Source: an uncultured Bacteroidia bacterium (GTDB taxonomy: Bacteria; Bacteroidota; Bacteroidia; Bacteroidales; UBA932). Taken from it: a stretch of 64,000 nucleotides of DNA. The position numbers were made by a program, and so were the translations under genes. The stretch is from assembly GCA_902762655.1 (NCBI GenBank), contig CACWOZ010000009.1, positions 1 to 64,000 on the forward strand. Direction: 5' to 3'. A model generated the notes under the pieces. It did no database searches and was not told the DNA's origin. It worked only from the letters and a program-made list of their open reading frames with translations. Shown one piece after another: positions 14,846 to 23,857 of this stretch. The first letter of the stretch is position 1; each line of letters opens with the position of its first letter.

Positions 14846-15774
14846 AAGGAATTGTCCTGGCCGGGGGATCCGGCACACGCCTGTATCCTATCACCAAGGG
14901 GGTGAGCAAGCAGTTGCTGCCCGTTTATGACAAGCCAATGGTCTATTATCCCATCAGCACGCTGATGCTGGCGGGGATAAGGGATATCCTTCTCATAAGT
15001 ACGCCTCAGGATCTGCCGGCGTTCAGGCGCCTGCTGGGGGATGGGAGCGATTTCGGGGTGAGGATGCAGTATGCGGAGCAGCCTTCGCCAGACGGACTCG
15101 CGCAGGCATTCATTATCGGCAGGGAGTTTATCGGGGATGATTCTGTCTGCCTGGTGCTGGGGGACAATATCTTCCACGGCGCCGGCTTTACCGACCTGCT
15201 GAAAAAGGCGGTCGCTGACGCCGATGCCAATCCCGACGCCGACGCCAGCCAGAAAACAAGCCACGCCGCCCCCAAGGCCACCGTCTTTGGCTACTGGGTG
15301 AGCAACCCGGAGCGTTACGGTGTCGCCGAGTTCGACAATGATGGCAATTGCATCTCCATTGAAGAAAAACCGCAGAAGCCCAAGAGCAACTATGCTGTGG
15401 TCGGGCTTTATTTCTACCCGAACAAGGTGGTGGATATAGCCGCGCAGGTGAAGCCTTCCGCCCGGGGAGAACTTGAAATTACGTCTGTGAACCAGGCCTT
15501 TTTGGAGGCCGGTGAACTCAAGGTCCAGACTCTCGGCAGGGGATTCGCATGGCTGGATACCGGCACCCACGACTCTCTTTCAGAGGCTTCTATCTACATA
15601 GAAACCATAGAGAAACGCCAGGGCCTGAAGGTCGCCTGTCTCGAGGGGATAGCCTACGACAGGGGCTGGATCAGCCGCGATAAACTGAAGGAAGTTGCCG
15701 CGCCTATGGCAAAGAATCCTTACGGACAGTATTTGCTTCGCATTGTGGAAGATGGCGCGCGTTGCATCGAATAA
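14842..15774 (+). CDS. rfbA: glucose-1-phosphate thymidylyltransferase
   Basis: 310 residues. Makes dTDP-glucose from glucose-1-phosphate and dTTP, the first step to dTDP-rhamnose for surface polysaccharides. Seen: nucleotide-binding [16 protein letters not shown], then [65 protein letters not shown] and LDTGTHDSL. It is about 18 residues longer than the usual ~290 because of an Asp/Ala-rich insertion ([20 protein letters not shown], about residues 121-142) at a surface loop before the GYWV strand. No rfbB/C/D genes follow here; the next gene is another sugar-nucleotide enzyme. Confidence 0.95.
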   Translation: MKGIVLAGGSGTRLYPITKGVSKQLLPVYDKPMVYYPISTLMLAGIRDILLISTPQDLPAFRRLLGDGSDFGVRMQYAEQPSPDGLAQAFIIGREFIGDDSVCLVLGDNIFHGAGFTDLLKKAVADADANPDADASQKTSHAAPKATVFGYWVSNPERYGVAEFDNDGNCISIEEKPQKPKSNYAVVGLYFYPNKVVDIAAQVKPSARGELEITSVNQAFLEAGELKVQTLGRGFAWLDTGTHDSLSEASIYIETIEKRQGLKVACLEGIAYDRGWISRDKLKEVAAPMAKNPYGQYLLRIVEDGARCIE

Positions 15775-15791
15775 TATTGCAAAAGATTTCC

Positions 15792-15799
15792 TATATTTG
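15792..15799 (+). promoter_or_regulatory. -7 box of the nucleotide-sugar dehydratase gene
   Basis: TATATTTG, 25 bp before the ATG at 15825. It suggests that the gene has its own promoter in addition to read-through from rfbA. Confidence 0.6.
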
Positions 15800-15824
15800 C
15801 GAGGATTAACCACTGATTCCATTT

Positions 15825-17804
15825 ATGGATCCTATAAGAAAACTATCTAACTGGTTCTTCAGCAAGAAGGTTTTGCCGTACTGGGTGATCCTGCTCGCAG
15901 ATGCAGCCATTGTTTTTGCTTCGGCAGTATTCACATTCTGGATAGCCAATAATACTCAGACTACATACGACAGGCACATCGAAGTGTTTTTAACTGCGGC
16001 GTTCTATGCCCTTCTGAGTTGGGTCGGAGCCCGCATTTTCCGTACATATTCGGGTGTCCTGCGTTATTCCAGTTTCGTCGACCTGCTCAAGCTGACCTAT
16101 GCGAACCTGGTTTCCATGGGCCTCGCCGTCGGATGCTCCCTTTTGTTCAAATGGCTTGGAGTAGCGGAACTGTCGGCCCTTTCGATCCTGAATACCTTTT
16201 CGACATTCCTGCTGGCAACCCTGCTGATGTGGGCCCTGCGTATCTTCGCCAAGATACTCTTCGATGTTACCAATGCCGACAAGCAGGCCCTTCCCGTACT
16301 CATATACGGAGCCATCACGGGCGGAGTGGGACTTGCCAAGAATATCCGTTCCCAGAGTCCGGCACGTTTCGAGCTCCGTGGGTTCATCTCCCATGAGCAT
16401 CGCATCAAGGATATGCATCTCCTTGGTGTCAAGGTATATACCTTGAACGACGACATAGCTGCGATTATCAAGAAGGAAGGGATCAAGGCGGTGCTGGTGA
16501 GCCCTCTGCGCACCAACGAATTTCGTTCGAACCAGAAGATTCAGGATATAATCATCGGTGCCGGGTGCAAGATTTTCATGACTTCCAGTGCAAAAGAGGC
16601 GAGTGTGAAGGATGGTGTGCTGCAGGAGGATGATATCACCGGCATGCAGATCAAGGAGGTGAGTGTGGAAGATCTTCTGCCGCGTCAGGAGATCCGTGTG
16701 GACATGAAGTCGGTAGAGGAGCAACTCTCCGGCAAGCGCGTTCTGATTACCGGTTCCGCCGGCTCCATCGGTATGGAAATCGTCCGACAGGTTGCCCGCT
16801 TCAAGCCTGAGAAGATGATGCTCATAGACCAGGCGGAGACGCCCCAGCACGATGTTCGCCTCATGATGGCCAAGGATTTCCCGGATGTGCCCTGCGAGGT
16901 GGTTGTGACCAGCATAAGCCGCCGTACACGTATGGAGTACATCTTCAGCTCCTTCCGGCCGGACTATGTCTTCCATGCGGCTGCCTACAAGCATGTGCCG
17001 ATGATGGAGGACAACCCCAGCGAGGCCATACTGAACAATGTCTACGGCACGAAGATCATCGCCGACATGAGCGTCAAGTACAAGGCGAAGAAGTTCGTGA
17101 TGATCTCTACCGACAAGGCTGTCAATCCTACCAACGTAATGGGCTGCAGCAAGCGTATCTGCGAGATCTATGTGCAGAGCCTCGACCAGTATCTTAAGTT
17201 GGAGGCGATGAAGAACCGCAAGCCGGGAACAAGCAAGATAGAGTATACGCAGTTCGTAACCACGCGTTTCGGCAATGTGCTGGGCAGCAATGGCTCCGTC
17301 ATCCCGCTCTTCCGCGAGCAGATAAAGAACGGCGGCCCTGTGACCGTGACCGATGAGCGTATCGTGCGCTTCTTCATGCTTATCCCCGAGGCATGCAAAC
17401 TCGTGCTCGAGGCTGGTACCAAGGGCAACGGCGGCGAGATATTCGTCTTCGATATGGGCGCGCCCGTGCGTATTGCGGATCTTGCCAAGAGGATGATTGC
17501 CCTCTCCAATGCCAAGAACGTGGAAATCAAGTACACCGGCCTGCGTGAGGGAGAGAAACTCTACGAAGAGGTGCTGAATGAATTGGAGGGCACCAAGCCC
17601 ACTTTCCACGAGAAGATACGTATCGCTCAGGTGCGCGAGTACGATTACGAAGAGGTATGCAGGGATATTGATGAACTTGTAGAGATCTCCAAGCAGTTCG
17701 ACGATATGGCTACCGTCCGCAAGATGAAACAGATAGTTCCCGAGTACAAGAGCAACAACTCGAAATACGAGGCTATCGACAAGGAATTGGCGGAAGGAAA
17801 ATAA
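15825..17804 (+). CDS. membrane-bound nucleotide-diphosphate-sugar 4,6-dehydratase (WbpM/PglF/CapD type)
   Basis: 659 residues. The N-terminal ~140 residues hold four transmembrane segments, followed by a nucleotide-binding-like regulatory part (ALPVLIYGAITGGVGLAKNI). The C-terminal half is an extended short-chain dehydrogenase: ITGSAGSIGMEIVRQ (NAD-binding GxxGxxG), HAAAYKHVPMME, STDKAVNPTNVMGCSKR. In the last motif Met replaces the usual catalytic Tyr (Met-x3-Lys), the hallmark of the WbpM/PglF/FlaA1 group that converts UDP-GlcNAc to a 4-keto-6-deoxy sugar. It acts at the inner membrane in capsule, O-antigen or glycoprotein sugar synthesis. It follows rfbA. The 3' end abuts rnpB on the other strand. 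Confidence 0.9.
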   Translation: MDPIRKLSNWFFSKKVLPYWVILLADAAIVFASAVFTFWIANNTQTTYDRHIEVFLTAAFYALLSWVGARIFRTYSGVLRYSSFVDLLKLTYANLVSMGLAVGCSLLFKWLGVAELSALSILNTFSTFLLATLLMWALRIFAKILFDVTNADKQALPVLIYGAITGGVGLAKNIRSQSPARFELRGFISHEHRIKDMHLLGVKVYTLNDDIAAIIKKEGIKAVLVSPLRTNEFRSNQKIQDIIIGAGCKIFMTSSAKEASVKDGVLQEDDITGMQIKEVSVEDLLPRQEIRVDMKSVEEQLSGKRVLITGSAGSIGMEIVRQVARFKPEKMMLIDQAETPQHDVRLMMAKDFPDVPCEVVVTSISRRTRMEYIFSSFRPDYVFHAAAYKHVPMMEDNPSEAILNNVYGTKIIADMSVKYKAKKFVMISTDKAVNPTNVMGCSKRICEIYVQSLDQYLKLEAMKNRKPGTSKIEYTQFVTTRFGNVLGSNGSVIPLFREQIKNGGPVTVTDERIVRFFMLIPEACKLVLEAGTKGNGGEIFVFDMGAPVRIADLAKRMIALSNAKNVEIKYTGLREGEKLYEEVLNELEGTKPTFHEKIRIAQVREYDYEEVCRDIDELVEISKQFDDMATVRKMKQIVPEYKSNNSKYEAIDKELAEGK

Positions 17805-18113
17805 AAAGGTGGGGCCGTAAGCCGGTTTCTGTTTTTGAATCTGTCATTTATCTTCGCAACCTACCCCCCGGCATCGGGCGGGCAGCCCTCATTTGCCGGT
17901 ATATTTGGTTTTGCAGGCCCCGGTGCCGTACCCGTGCGGCGTCGCCGACGCACGTCGTGAGCTCTTGCCTCGCGTTTTCACCCTTGCTCAGTTGAGCGGT
18001 AGTTTTCTGTTACGGCCTCCGAAAGATTACTCCCTCCTGCGCTTTCCGCAGCGGGGTGCCCTTCCCTGTCCGGACTTTCCTCTCATTGTGAGCGACAGAT
18101 CGCCCCACCTTTA
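17805..18113 (-). ncRNA. rnpB: RNase P RNA
   Basis: On the minus strand the transcript begins with AGGTGGGGC and carries the universal P RNA signature GAGGAAAGTCCGGACA near its 5' end, the internal AAACCGGCTTACGGC near its 3' end, and a closing GCCCCACCT that pairs with the 5' end (helix P1). The length of about 309 nt fits bacterial type A P RNA. It is the catalytic RNA that matures tRNA 5' ends. It ends at the stop of the convergent dehydratase gene, followed by a T-rich run (TTTTTATTTT). A TACCTTTG box at about 18125-18132 (minus) is the likely promoter. Confidence 0.93.
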
Positions 18114-18152
18114 TTCGAGACAACAAAGGTAATAATTTTCGTGGGGATTTGC

Positions 18153-18160
18153 TATCTTTG
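18153..18160 (+). promoter_or_regulatory. -7 box of the glutaminyl cyclase gene, divergent from rnpB
   Basis: TATCTTTG lies 8 bp before the ATG at 18169, so the transcript is nearly leaderless. The rnpB promoter faces the other way in the same 55-bp gap. Confidence 0.6.
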
Positions 18161-18168
18161 CCTTTGCA

Positions 18169-18927
18169 ATGCGCAAGTCGATCTTCATACTCTGCCTTCT
18201 GCTTTGTTCGGTTTCGTGCAAGGCGGGCACCCCAAAAAGATATAACATCGAGGTTGTGAAGGAGTACACGCACGATACCGGTGCCTACACCCAGGGGCTT
18301 TTCTTCCATGGCGGCCAACTCTACGAATCTACTGGCCAGTATGGGGAATCTTCCATTCGGAAGGTGGATCTTCAGACCGGCCGGGTGCAGCGCAAACTAG
18401 ATTTTTCGCGCAAGTATTTCGCGGAAGGATCAGTTATCCTCGGAGACAATCTCTACATCCTCACCTGGACCAACAGGGTTGCCTTCGTTTATGACGCCGC
18501 TACGCTTGAGTATAAGCAAAGTTATTCCTATCCCCGCGAGGGATGGGGCCTTACTACCGACGGCACTCAGTTGATTGCCTCCGACGGTAGTTCGCGCATC
18601 TATTTCCTAAGTGCGGATTTCAAGCATCAGAAGACCATCAATGTATCGCTGAACGGGCGTCCGGTGCGTTATCTGAACGAATTGGAGTGGATAGATGGCC
18701 GCATCTGGGCTAATGTTTATACCACTGACCTTATCGTGATCATCGACCCTAAGAGCGGGGAAGTGGAGGCGACAGTCAACTGCGGCGGGCTGCTGCCGGA
18801 TAAACTCCGCAAGCCGGAGACCGACGTGCTGAACGGGATAGCGGTGGATGCCGAAGGTCGCATCTATCTTACCGGCAAGAACTGGCCACGTCTTTATGAG
18901 GTAAAACTGGTTCCTGTAAAGAAATAA
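18169..18927 (+). CDS. glutaminyl-peptide cyclotransferase lipoprotein
   Basis: 252 residues. Signal peptide with lipobox (FILCLLLCSVSC, Cys17), then a five-bladed propeller of the bacterial/plant glutamine cyclotransferase family: YNIEVVKEYTHDTGAYTQGL, ESTGQYGESSIRKVDLQTG, EGWGLTTDGTQLIASDGS, LNELEWIDGRIWANVYTTD, and LNGIAVDAEGRIYLTGKNWP. The family converts N-terminal glutamine into pyroglutamate on secreted proteins; in Bacteroidota pyroglutamate formation is common on exported proteins. It is probably anchored in the outer or inner membrane facing the periplasm. The TPP-regulated receptor downstream has its own promoter. Confidence 0.9.
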   Translation: MRKSIFILCLLLCSVSCKAGTPKRYNIEVVKEYTHDTGAYTQGLFFHGGQLYESTGQYGESSIRKVDLQTGRVQRKLDFSRKYFAEGSVILGDNLYILTWTNRVAFVYDAATLEYKQSYSYPREGWGLTTDGTQLIASDGSSRIYFLSADFKHQKTINVSLNGRPVRYLNELEWIDGRIWANVYTTDLIVIIDPKSGEVEATVNCGGLLPDKLRKPETDVLNGIAVDAEGRIYLTGKNWPRLYEVKLVPVKK

Positions 18928-18931
18928 TTGT

Positions 18932-19024
18932 TATATTTGCTTTCGCAATAGAGGGGGTACCTCCGGACGGAGGTTGAGAGTATACCCATTGAACCTGATG
19001 CGGGTAATGCCGCCGTAGGAAAGT
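18932..19024 (+). promoter_or_regulatory. promoter and TPP (thiamine pyrophosphate) riboswitch
   Basis: TATATTTG at 18932-18939 is the -7 box. The riboswitch runs from about 18950 to 19024: 5' helix GGGGGTACCTCC, then the pyrimidine-sensing TTGAGAG (CUGAGA motif), ATACCCATTGAACCTGATGC and GGGTAATGCCGCCGTAGGAA, the conserved THI-box 3' half. It ends 6 bp before the ATG of the TonB receptor, and no terminator is seen, so control of translation start is most likely. High thiamine should shut off receptor synthesis. Confidence 0.93.
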
Positions 19025-19030
19025 TTTATT

Positions 19031-21235
19031 ATGCGAGTCTTTTTATTTGCCGCAGCCGCTCTGTGCTGCATCTCATCGGGCGCTTACGCCCAGGAACAGA
19101 AAAAGGTCGAACAACTTGACAGTGTGATAGTTGCAGTTTCACGCGCTGGCAGGAATACTCCGGTTACCTATTCTTATATAGGAAAGGATGCCCTGCGCGA
19201 TGCAGCGCCGGGGAAGAGCCTGCCCATGATCCTGTCGCTGCAGCCATCGGTCGTGACCACGAACGAAGGAGGCACCGGGCTTGGTTATTCGAAGATGACG
19301 GTCCGTGGCTCCAAGGGCAGCCAGATCAATGTGACGCTGAACGGTATCACACTGAATGACAGTGAGTCACAGGAGGTTTTCTGGGTGAACATCCCCGGGC
19401 TGGACAAAATTCTCGGGAGCGTCCAGTTGCAGCGTGGACTCGGCACGTCTTCCAATGGTGCAGGTGCCTTCGGCGCCAGCGTTAACATGAGCACGGCGTT
19501 CGTATCTCCCGTGCCATTTTCTTCTATCGACCTGAACGCCGGCTCCTACAATACGCGGGGGATGTCCTTCGCTGCGGGCTCCGGCCTTCTGGATAACGGC
19601 CTTTATGCGAATTTCGCGGTTTCGCTCTCCGGTACGGACGGATACATCCGCAATGCCTGGGCGGACGTGCGTTCTTTCTTCGGCGTGCTTGGATGGATGC
19701 GCGGGAACAACTCCCTGAAATTCACCCTGCTCTCCGGAAAACAGCACACCGGCATAACATGGGAGGGAATTCCGGCTTCTAAGATGGCGGAGGACAGGAC
19801 CTACAATCCTGCCGGCAAATACAAGGATACTGAGGGCAATACGGCCTACTACGACAACGAATCCGACAATTACCTGCAGACGCACTATCAACTGAATTAC
19901 ACCCACCAGTTCAGCGCACCTATTACCTGGAGCACCACCTTGAATTATACGAAGGGCGATGGCTACTATGAGCAGTACAAGGCTGAAAAAAAGTACAGTA
20001 AATATGGCCTTAGCCACGGCGGAGTAGGAGATTTCATAACCCGAAAGCAGCTGGACAACGGTTATGCTGTCCTTAACTCTACTTTGAAGTACAAGACTGA
20101 TGTGCTTGACCTCGCCGGGGGCGTCTATCTGGCGTATTACGACGGGGAGCACTTTGGGAATGTGATATGGGACACTGCGGATAAGGAGACGGATTTCGAG
20201 TGGTACCGCAATAACGGAAAGAAGTCGGAAGGAACCGCGTTCGTGCGCGGGGAGTATCAGGCTCTACCCTGGTTGACGGCCTATGCCGAACTCCAGTACA
20301 GATTTATCAACCTGAAGATGTCCGGGCTCGATGATGAGTTCTCGGATCTTGCCTACGACACCAACTGGAACTTCCTGAATCCCCGTGCGGGACTTACTGC
20401 CAAATTCGGTGCCCACAAGGCCTATGCATCCTTTGCTGTCGGCCACCGTGAGCCGGGAAGGAGCGACCTTAAGGAGCAGATAGAGTCGGTGAATGCCCTG
20501 CATGCTGCAGGACAGCCGGGGGAGGTGACGCTTCGTCCGGAAAGGATGTATGATACTGAGATAGGATGGGAGTACCTGTCTGATAAAGTATCGGCGGGCG
20601 TGAATCTGTATTCGATGGAGTACAAGGATATGCTGCTCGAAACGGGCCGGCTTTCGGACAGCGGCTATGCCATAAAGGAGAATGTGGCGCGCAGCTGGCG
20701 CAGGGGAGTGGAATTCTCCGCCGCCTGGAAGCCTGCGCACTGGATGAATCTCGTAGGTAATATAACTCTGAGTACCAATAAGATAAAGGATTATGTGTAT
20801 TACGAGGATACCAACGACAATGCCACCGACTGGAAATTCGTCGGCAAAACCACAGTGAATGCCGGGACCGTTGACATGCTGATGTCGCCATCCGTTATCG
20901 GCATGGCCGGAGTGGAGTTCTTCCCCTTGGCTGGTTTGCGTGTAGGGGTGACAGGCAAGTATGTCGGCAAGCAGTATTGGGACAATACCCAGACCGAAGA
21001 ACTCAGCATCCCTGCTTATTATGTGCTGGATGCCCATGCGGAGAAAGTGTTTGATGCTTGGAAAGGAAAGATGACCCTCGGGGCTTACTGCAATAATGTG
21101 CTGAACAGGGGCTACTATGCCGATGCGTGGGTCTACAGGGCACTTTTCGCCAATGGCGATCCGGAGTATATAGAAGAAGGTCTGTTTCCTCAGGCGCTGC
21201 GTAATTTTTCTGTAAAATTGCGCTTTGAGTTCTAG
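19031..21235 (+). CDS. TonB-dependent outer-membrane receptor, thiamine-regulated
   Basis: 734 residues. Signal peptide (MRVFLFAAAALCCISSGAYA), plug domain (LDSVIVAVSRAGRNTPVTYS, LPMILSLQPSVVTTNEGGTG, LGYSKMTVRGSKGSQINVTL, NGITLNDSESQEVFW), and a 22-strand barrel ending in an aromatic residue (FSVKLRFEF). The TPP riboswitch immediately upstream points to uptake of thiamine or a precursor across the outer membrane. No ABC transporter or PnuT gene is adjacent, so the inner-membrane step must be encoded elsewhere. No separate carboxypeptidase-like N-terminal extension is visible, in contrast to SusC proteins. Confidence 0.9.
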   Translation: MRVFLFAAAALCCISSGAYAQEQKKVEQLDSVIVAVSRAGRNTPVTYSYIGKDALRDAAPGKSLPMILSLQPSVVTTNEGGTGLGYSKMTVRGSKGSQINVTLNGITLNDSESQEVFWVNIPGLDKILGSVQLQRGLGTSSNGAGAFGASVNMSTAFVSPVPFSSIDLNAGSYNTRGMSFAAGSGLLDNGLYANFAVSLSGTDGYIRNAWADVRSFFGVLGWMRGNNSLKFTLLSGKQHTGITWEGIPASKMAEDRTYNPAGKYKDTEGNTAYYDNESDNYLQTHYQLNYTHQFSAPITWSTTLNYTKGDGYYEQYKAEKKYSKYGLSHGGVGDFITRKQLDNGYAVLNSTLKYKTDVLDLAGGVYLAYYDGEHFGNVIWDTADKETDFEWYRNNGKKSEGTAFVRGEYQALPWLTAYAELQYRFINLKMSGLDDEFSDLAYDTNWNFLNPRAGLTAKFGAHKAYASFAVGHREPGRSDLKEQIESVNALHAAGQPGEVTLRPERMYDTEIGWEYLSDKVSAGVNLYSMEYKDMLLETGRLSDSGYAIKENVARSWRRGVEFSAAWKPAHWMNLVGNITLSTNKIKDYVYYEDTNDNATDWKFVGKTTVNAGTVDMLMSPSVIGMAGVEFFPLAGLRVGVTGKYVGKQYWDNTQTEELSIPAYYVLDAHAEKVFDAWKGKMTLGAYCNNVLNRGYYADAWVYRALFANGDPEYIEEGLFPQALRNFSVKLRFEF

Positions 21236-21291
21236 TTTTTAAAATATTTTAAAATGTTGATAACTTTTTAAAAAAGTTTTCGTGTTTTTCG

Positions 21292-21427
21292 CTTGTTAAT
21301 TAAAAAAAGGAACTTATATTTGCGCTGTGAAATGAAACAACAACTTCTAACCAACAATAATTAACCTTCTTATAAAGGTAATACACTACTAACTAACCGT
21401 CAACGCCCGCTGTGATAGCGGGCGTTG
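21292..21427 (+). ncRNA. candidate small RNA or short leader transcript (promoter to hairpin)
   Basis: CTTG (21292-21295), a 19-nt spacer and TATATTTG (21315-21322) form a good promoter. About 105 nt later CAACGCCCGCT (21401-21411) and AGCGGGCGTTG (21417-21427) make a perfect 11-bp hairpin, directly before the stop of the convergent trmD. The only ORF inside is 10 codons (MKQQLLTNNN at 21334). So a promoter drives about 100 nt of mostly non-coding RNA. The hairpin lacks a T-run, so it may also serve trmD. Confidence 0.45.
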
Positions 21428-21431
21428 GTCG

Positions 21432-22109
21432 TTATTCGTCGAGGAGGTGGGGACGGAGGCGGCGGGTTCTCTCGAGGGCCTGTTCATCCTGCCAGGCACG
21501 GATGAGTTTGGGATTGCCGCTGAGAAGCACATCCGGCACCTTCCATCCGTTGAATTCTACGGGACGGGTGTAGACGGGGGCGGAGAGCAGTCCGTCCTGG
21601 AAGGAGTCGCTGAGGGCCGAGGTCTCGTCGGTCAGCGCACCGGGAATCAGACGTACGATGGAATCTGAGAGCAGCGCTGCCGGAATCTCTCCTCCGCTCA
21701 CTACATAATCTCCCACGGAAATCTCCCTGGTCACCAGATGCTCGCGGATGCGGTGGTCTATCCCTTTGTAATGCCCGCAGAGAATGATTATGTTCTCCTT
21801 GAGAGAGAGTTCGTTCGATACTGCCTGGGTGAGAAGTTCTCCGTCCGGGGACATGTAGATGACCTCGTCGTATTCGCGTTGCGAACGGAGCTCCTCTATC
21901 ATCTTGAAAACCGGTTCCACCATCAGCACCATCCCGGCGTCGCCGCCATAGGAATAGTCGTCGATGTTCTTGCGCGGGCCGAGGCCGTATTTGCGCAGGT
22001 TGTGAACCTCGATTTCTACCAGTCCCTTTTTAATGGCGCGCCCCACAATCGAGTGAGCCAGAGGACTTTCCAGTAATTCGGGTACGGCGCTTATGATGTC
22101 GATTCTCAT
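21432..22109 (-). CDS. trmD: tRNA (guanine37-N1)-methyltransferase
   Basis: 225 residues, a SPOUT trefoil-knot methyltransferase that methylates G37 of tRNAs with S-adenosylmethionine to prevent frameshifting. Seen: MRIDIISAVPELLESPLAHS, the RKNIDDYSYGGDAGMVLMVEP segment, EVIYMSPDGELL, IIILCGHYKGIDHRI and the knot loop SVGDYVVSGGE-IPAALLSDSIVRLIPGAL. The length is normal. It diverges from the DUF349 gene; its TAACTTTG box is at 22130-22137 on the minus strand. In many bacteria trmD sits with rpsP/rimM/rplS; here it stands alone. Confidence 0.95.
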   Translation of the reverse strand: MRIDIISAVPELLESPLAHSIVGRAIKKGLVEIEVHNLRKYGLGPRKNIDDYSYGGDAGMVLMVEPVFKMIEELRSQREYDEVIYMSPDGELLTQAVSNELSLKENIIILCGHYKGIDHRIREHLVTREISVGDYVVSGGEIPAALLSDSIVRLIPGALTDETSALSDSFQDGLLSAPVYTRPVEFNGWKVPDVLLSGNPKLIRAWQDEQALERTRRLRPHLLDE

Positions 22110-22183
22110 ATATAAATCAATATTTTCGCAAAGTTACCAAAAATCATTATATTTGTAAGCTACAAAATAAACAACTCTTAATT

Positions 22184-23854
22184 ATGAGCGAAGAAAACAT
22201 CAAACCCGAAGTTCAGGAAGAACAGGCTACTTCCCTTGCCGACAAGTCTTTGTCTGAGCTGTCGGATGTATTCAAAAACCTGATGGAATCTGCGGACCGC
22301 ATGCTGCGCAGCAAGGAAGCAGAGTCCGTCAAGTCTGCATTCTACAAGTTGCTTGGCAAACTGAGGAGTGAGGCAGGCGAGGTGGAAGACGCCTTTGCCG
22401 ATGTCGAAGAGAATTTCAAGAGTCTCTATTCCGACTATAAGCGCGAACGTGCCGAGTACAATAAAGAACAGGATGCACTGAAGGAAGAGAATCTCGAAAA
22501 GAAAAAAGCGATAATAGAAGAACTTAAGGCCCTGGTAGACGGACACGAAGATGTCAGCGCCTCATTCCCTGCATTCAGGGAAATCCAGGATAAGTGGCGT
22601 GCCACCGGTCCCGTCCCGGCTAATGCGTTCAGGGACATCAACAGCACTTATCAGTTCAATGTGGAGCGCTTCTACGACAAGGTCAAGATCAACCGTGAAC
22701 TGCGAGACCTCGACTTCCAGAAGAATCTTGAGGTTAAAGAGAAGTTCTGTGAAGCCGCTGAAAAACTCTCTGAGAATGAGAATATCGTGAATGCATTCAA
22801 TGAACTGCAGAAACTGCATGAGCAGTGGAAAGAGTACGGCCCTGTCGCGAAGGAATTCCGCGAAAGCATCTGGGCACGTTTCCAGGCTGCTACTGCTGTT
22901 ATCAATAAGCGTTACCAAGCTCACTTCGAGGAACTCAAGAGTAAGCAGAAAGAGAATCTGGCTGCCAAGGAAGCCCTCTGCGTGAAGGTAGAAGAGATTG
23001 CAGCCCGCGAAATCTCCTCCTCTGACGAGTGGAATTCTTCTGCAAAGGAGATTTTGGCCATCCAGGCCGAGTGGCGCAAGATAGGCTTTGCAACCAAGAA
23101 GGAGAATCAGAAGATTTACGATCGTTTCCGCGCCGCATGCGATGCATTCTATGGCCGCAAGCGCGATTATTATTCCCAGTTCAGGGAAGAGATGGAGGCC
23201 AATGTAGAGAAAAAGTTGGGACTCATCAAGGCAGCAGAGGAACTCAAGAGCAGCACGGAATGGAAGAAGACCACCGAAAAGTTCATCGAACTGCAGAAGC
23301 AGTGGAAGGAAATCGGTGCAGTGCCTCGCAAGAAGAGCGAGCAACTGTGGAAACAGTTCCGCGCAGCATGCGACGAGTTCTTCTCAGAGCGTGACAAGAA
23401 CGCAGCCCCCGAGAACAACTACTTCGCGAATCTTAAGGCTAAGAAGAAGATAATTGAAGATATCAAGGCCTATGTGCCTGTGGAAGATGTAACGGCGAAT
23501 GCCGAGGCGGCGAAAAAGTTCGCGGCCGACTTCCAGGCAATCGGATTCGTTCCTTTCAAGGAGAAGGACAGTATCATGGCTGCCTATCGTGAGGCTATGC
23601 ATGAGAAGTTCCCCGAATTCGGACGCAGCCGAGGTGATGGCAAGACAACTGAGCGTAGCGTGAAAGACACCCTGATCCAGCAGTACAAGACCCTGCAACA
23701 GGAAATCGAGACCTTCGAAAACAACATCGGCTTCTTCTCGGCATCCAAGAATTCCGAGAGTCTTATCAAGCAGATGGAAAGCAAGATAGCCAAGGCAAAG
23801 GAGGAACTCAAAAAACTCGAAGAGAAGATTCGCAAGGAGGAGGAAGGAGAATAA
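22184..23854 (+). CDS. DUF349 domain coiled-coil protein
   Basis: 556 residues, highly charged and helical. Four to five DUF349 repeats are visible, each with a W-K/R pattern: REIQDKWRATGPVPANAFRD, LQKLHEQWKEYGPVAKEFRE, ILAIQAEWRKIGFATKKENQ, FIELQKQWKEIGAVPRKKSE, and a diverged fifth (FAADFQAIGFVPFKEKDSIM). The C-terminus is a coiled coil (LIKQMESKIAKAKEELKKLE). No enzyme motif and no signal peptide. The family is universal in Bacteroidota but its function is not established. Promoter TATATTTG at 22148-22155. yidC follows after 3 bp, so the two are co-transcribed. Confidence 0.9.
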   Translation: MSEENIKPEVQEEQATSLADKSLSELSDVFKNLMESADRMLRSKEAESVKSAFYKLLGKLRSEAGEVEDAFADVEENFKSLYSDYKRERAEYNKEQDALKEENLEKKKAIIEELKALVDGHEDVSASFPAFREIQDKWRATGPVPANAFRDINSTYQFNVERFYDKVKINRELRDLDFQKNLEVKEKFCEAAEKLSENENIVNAFNELQKLHEQWKEYGPVAKEFRESIWARFQAATAVINKRYQAHFEELKSKQKENLAAKEALCVKVEEIAAREISSSDEWNSSAKEILAIQAEWRKIGFATKKENQKIYDRFRAACDAFYGRKRDYYSQFREEMEANVEKKLGLIKAAEELKSSTEWKKTTEKFIELQKQWKEIGAVPRKKSEQLWKQFRAACDEFFSERDKNAAPENNYFANLKAKKKIIEDIKAYVPVEDVTANAEAAKKFAADFQAIGFVPFKEKDSIMAAYREAMHEKFPEFGRSRGDGKTTERSVKDTLIQQYKTLQQEIETFENNIGFFSASKNSESLIKQMESKIAKAKEELKKLEEKIRKEEEGE

Positions 23855-23857
23855 AGA

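Noticed and set aside
15990..17609. Long minus-strand ORF (539 aa) opposite the dehydratase gene
   Set aside because: Its His/Leu/Gly-rich composition is that of the antisense frame of a GC-biased gene; the plus strand has the full SDR motifs.
17805..18113. Protein-coding ORFs at 17893-18132 and 18010-18318
   Set aside because: The segment is RNase P RNA on the minus strand with its universal signature; the ORFs are by-products.
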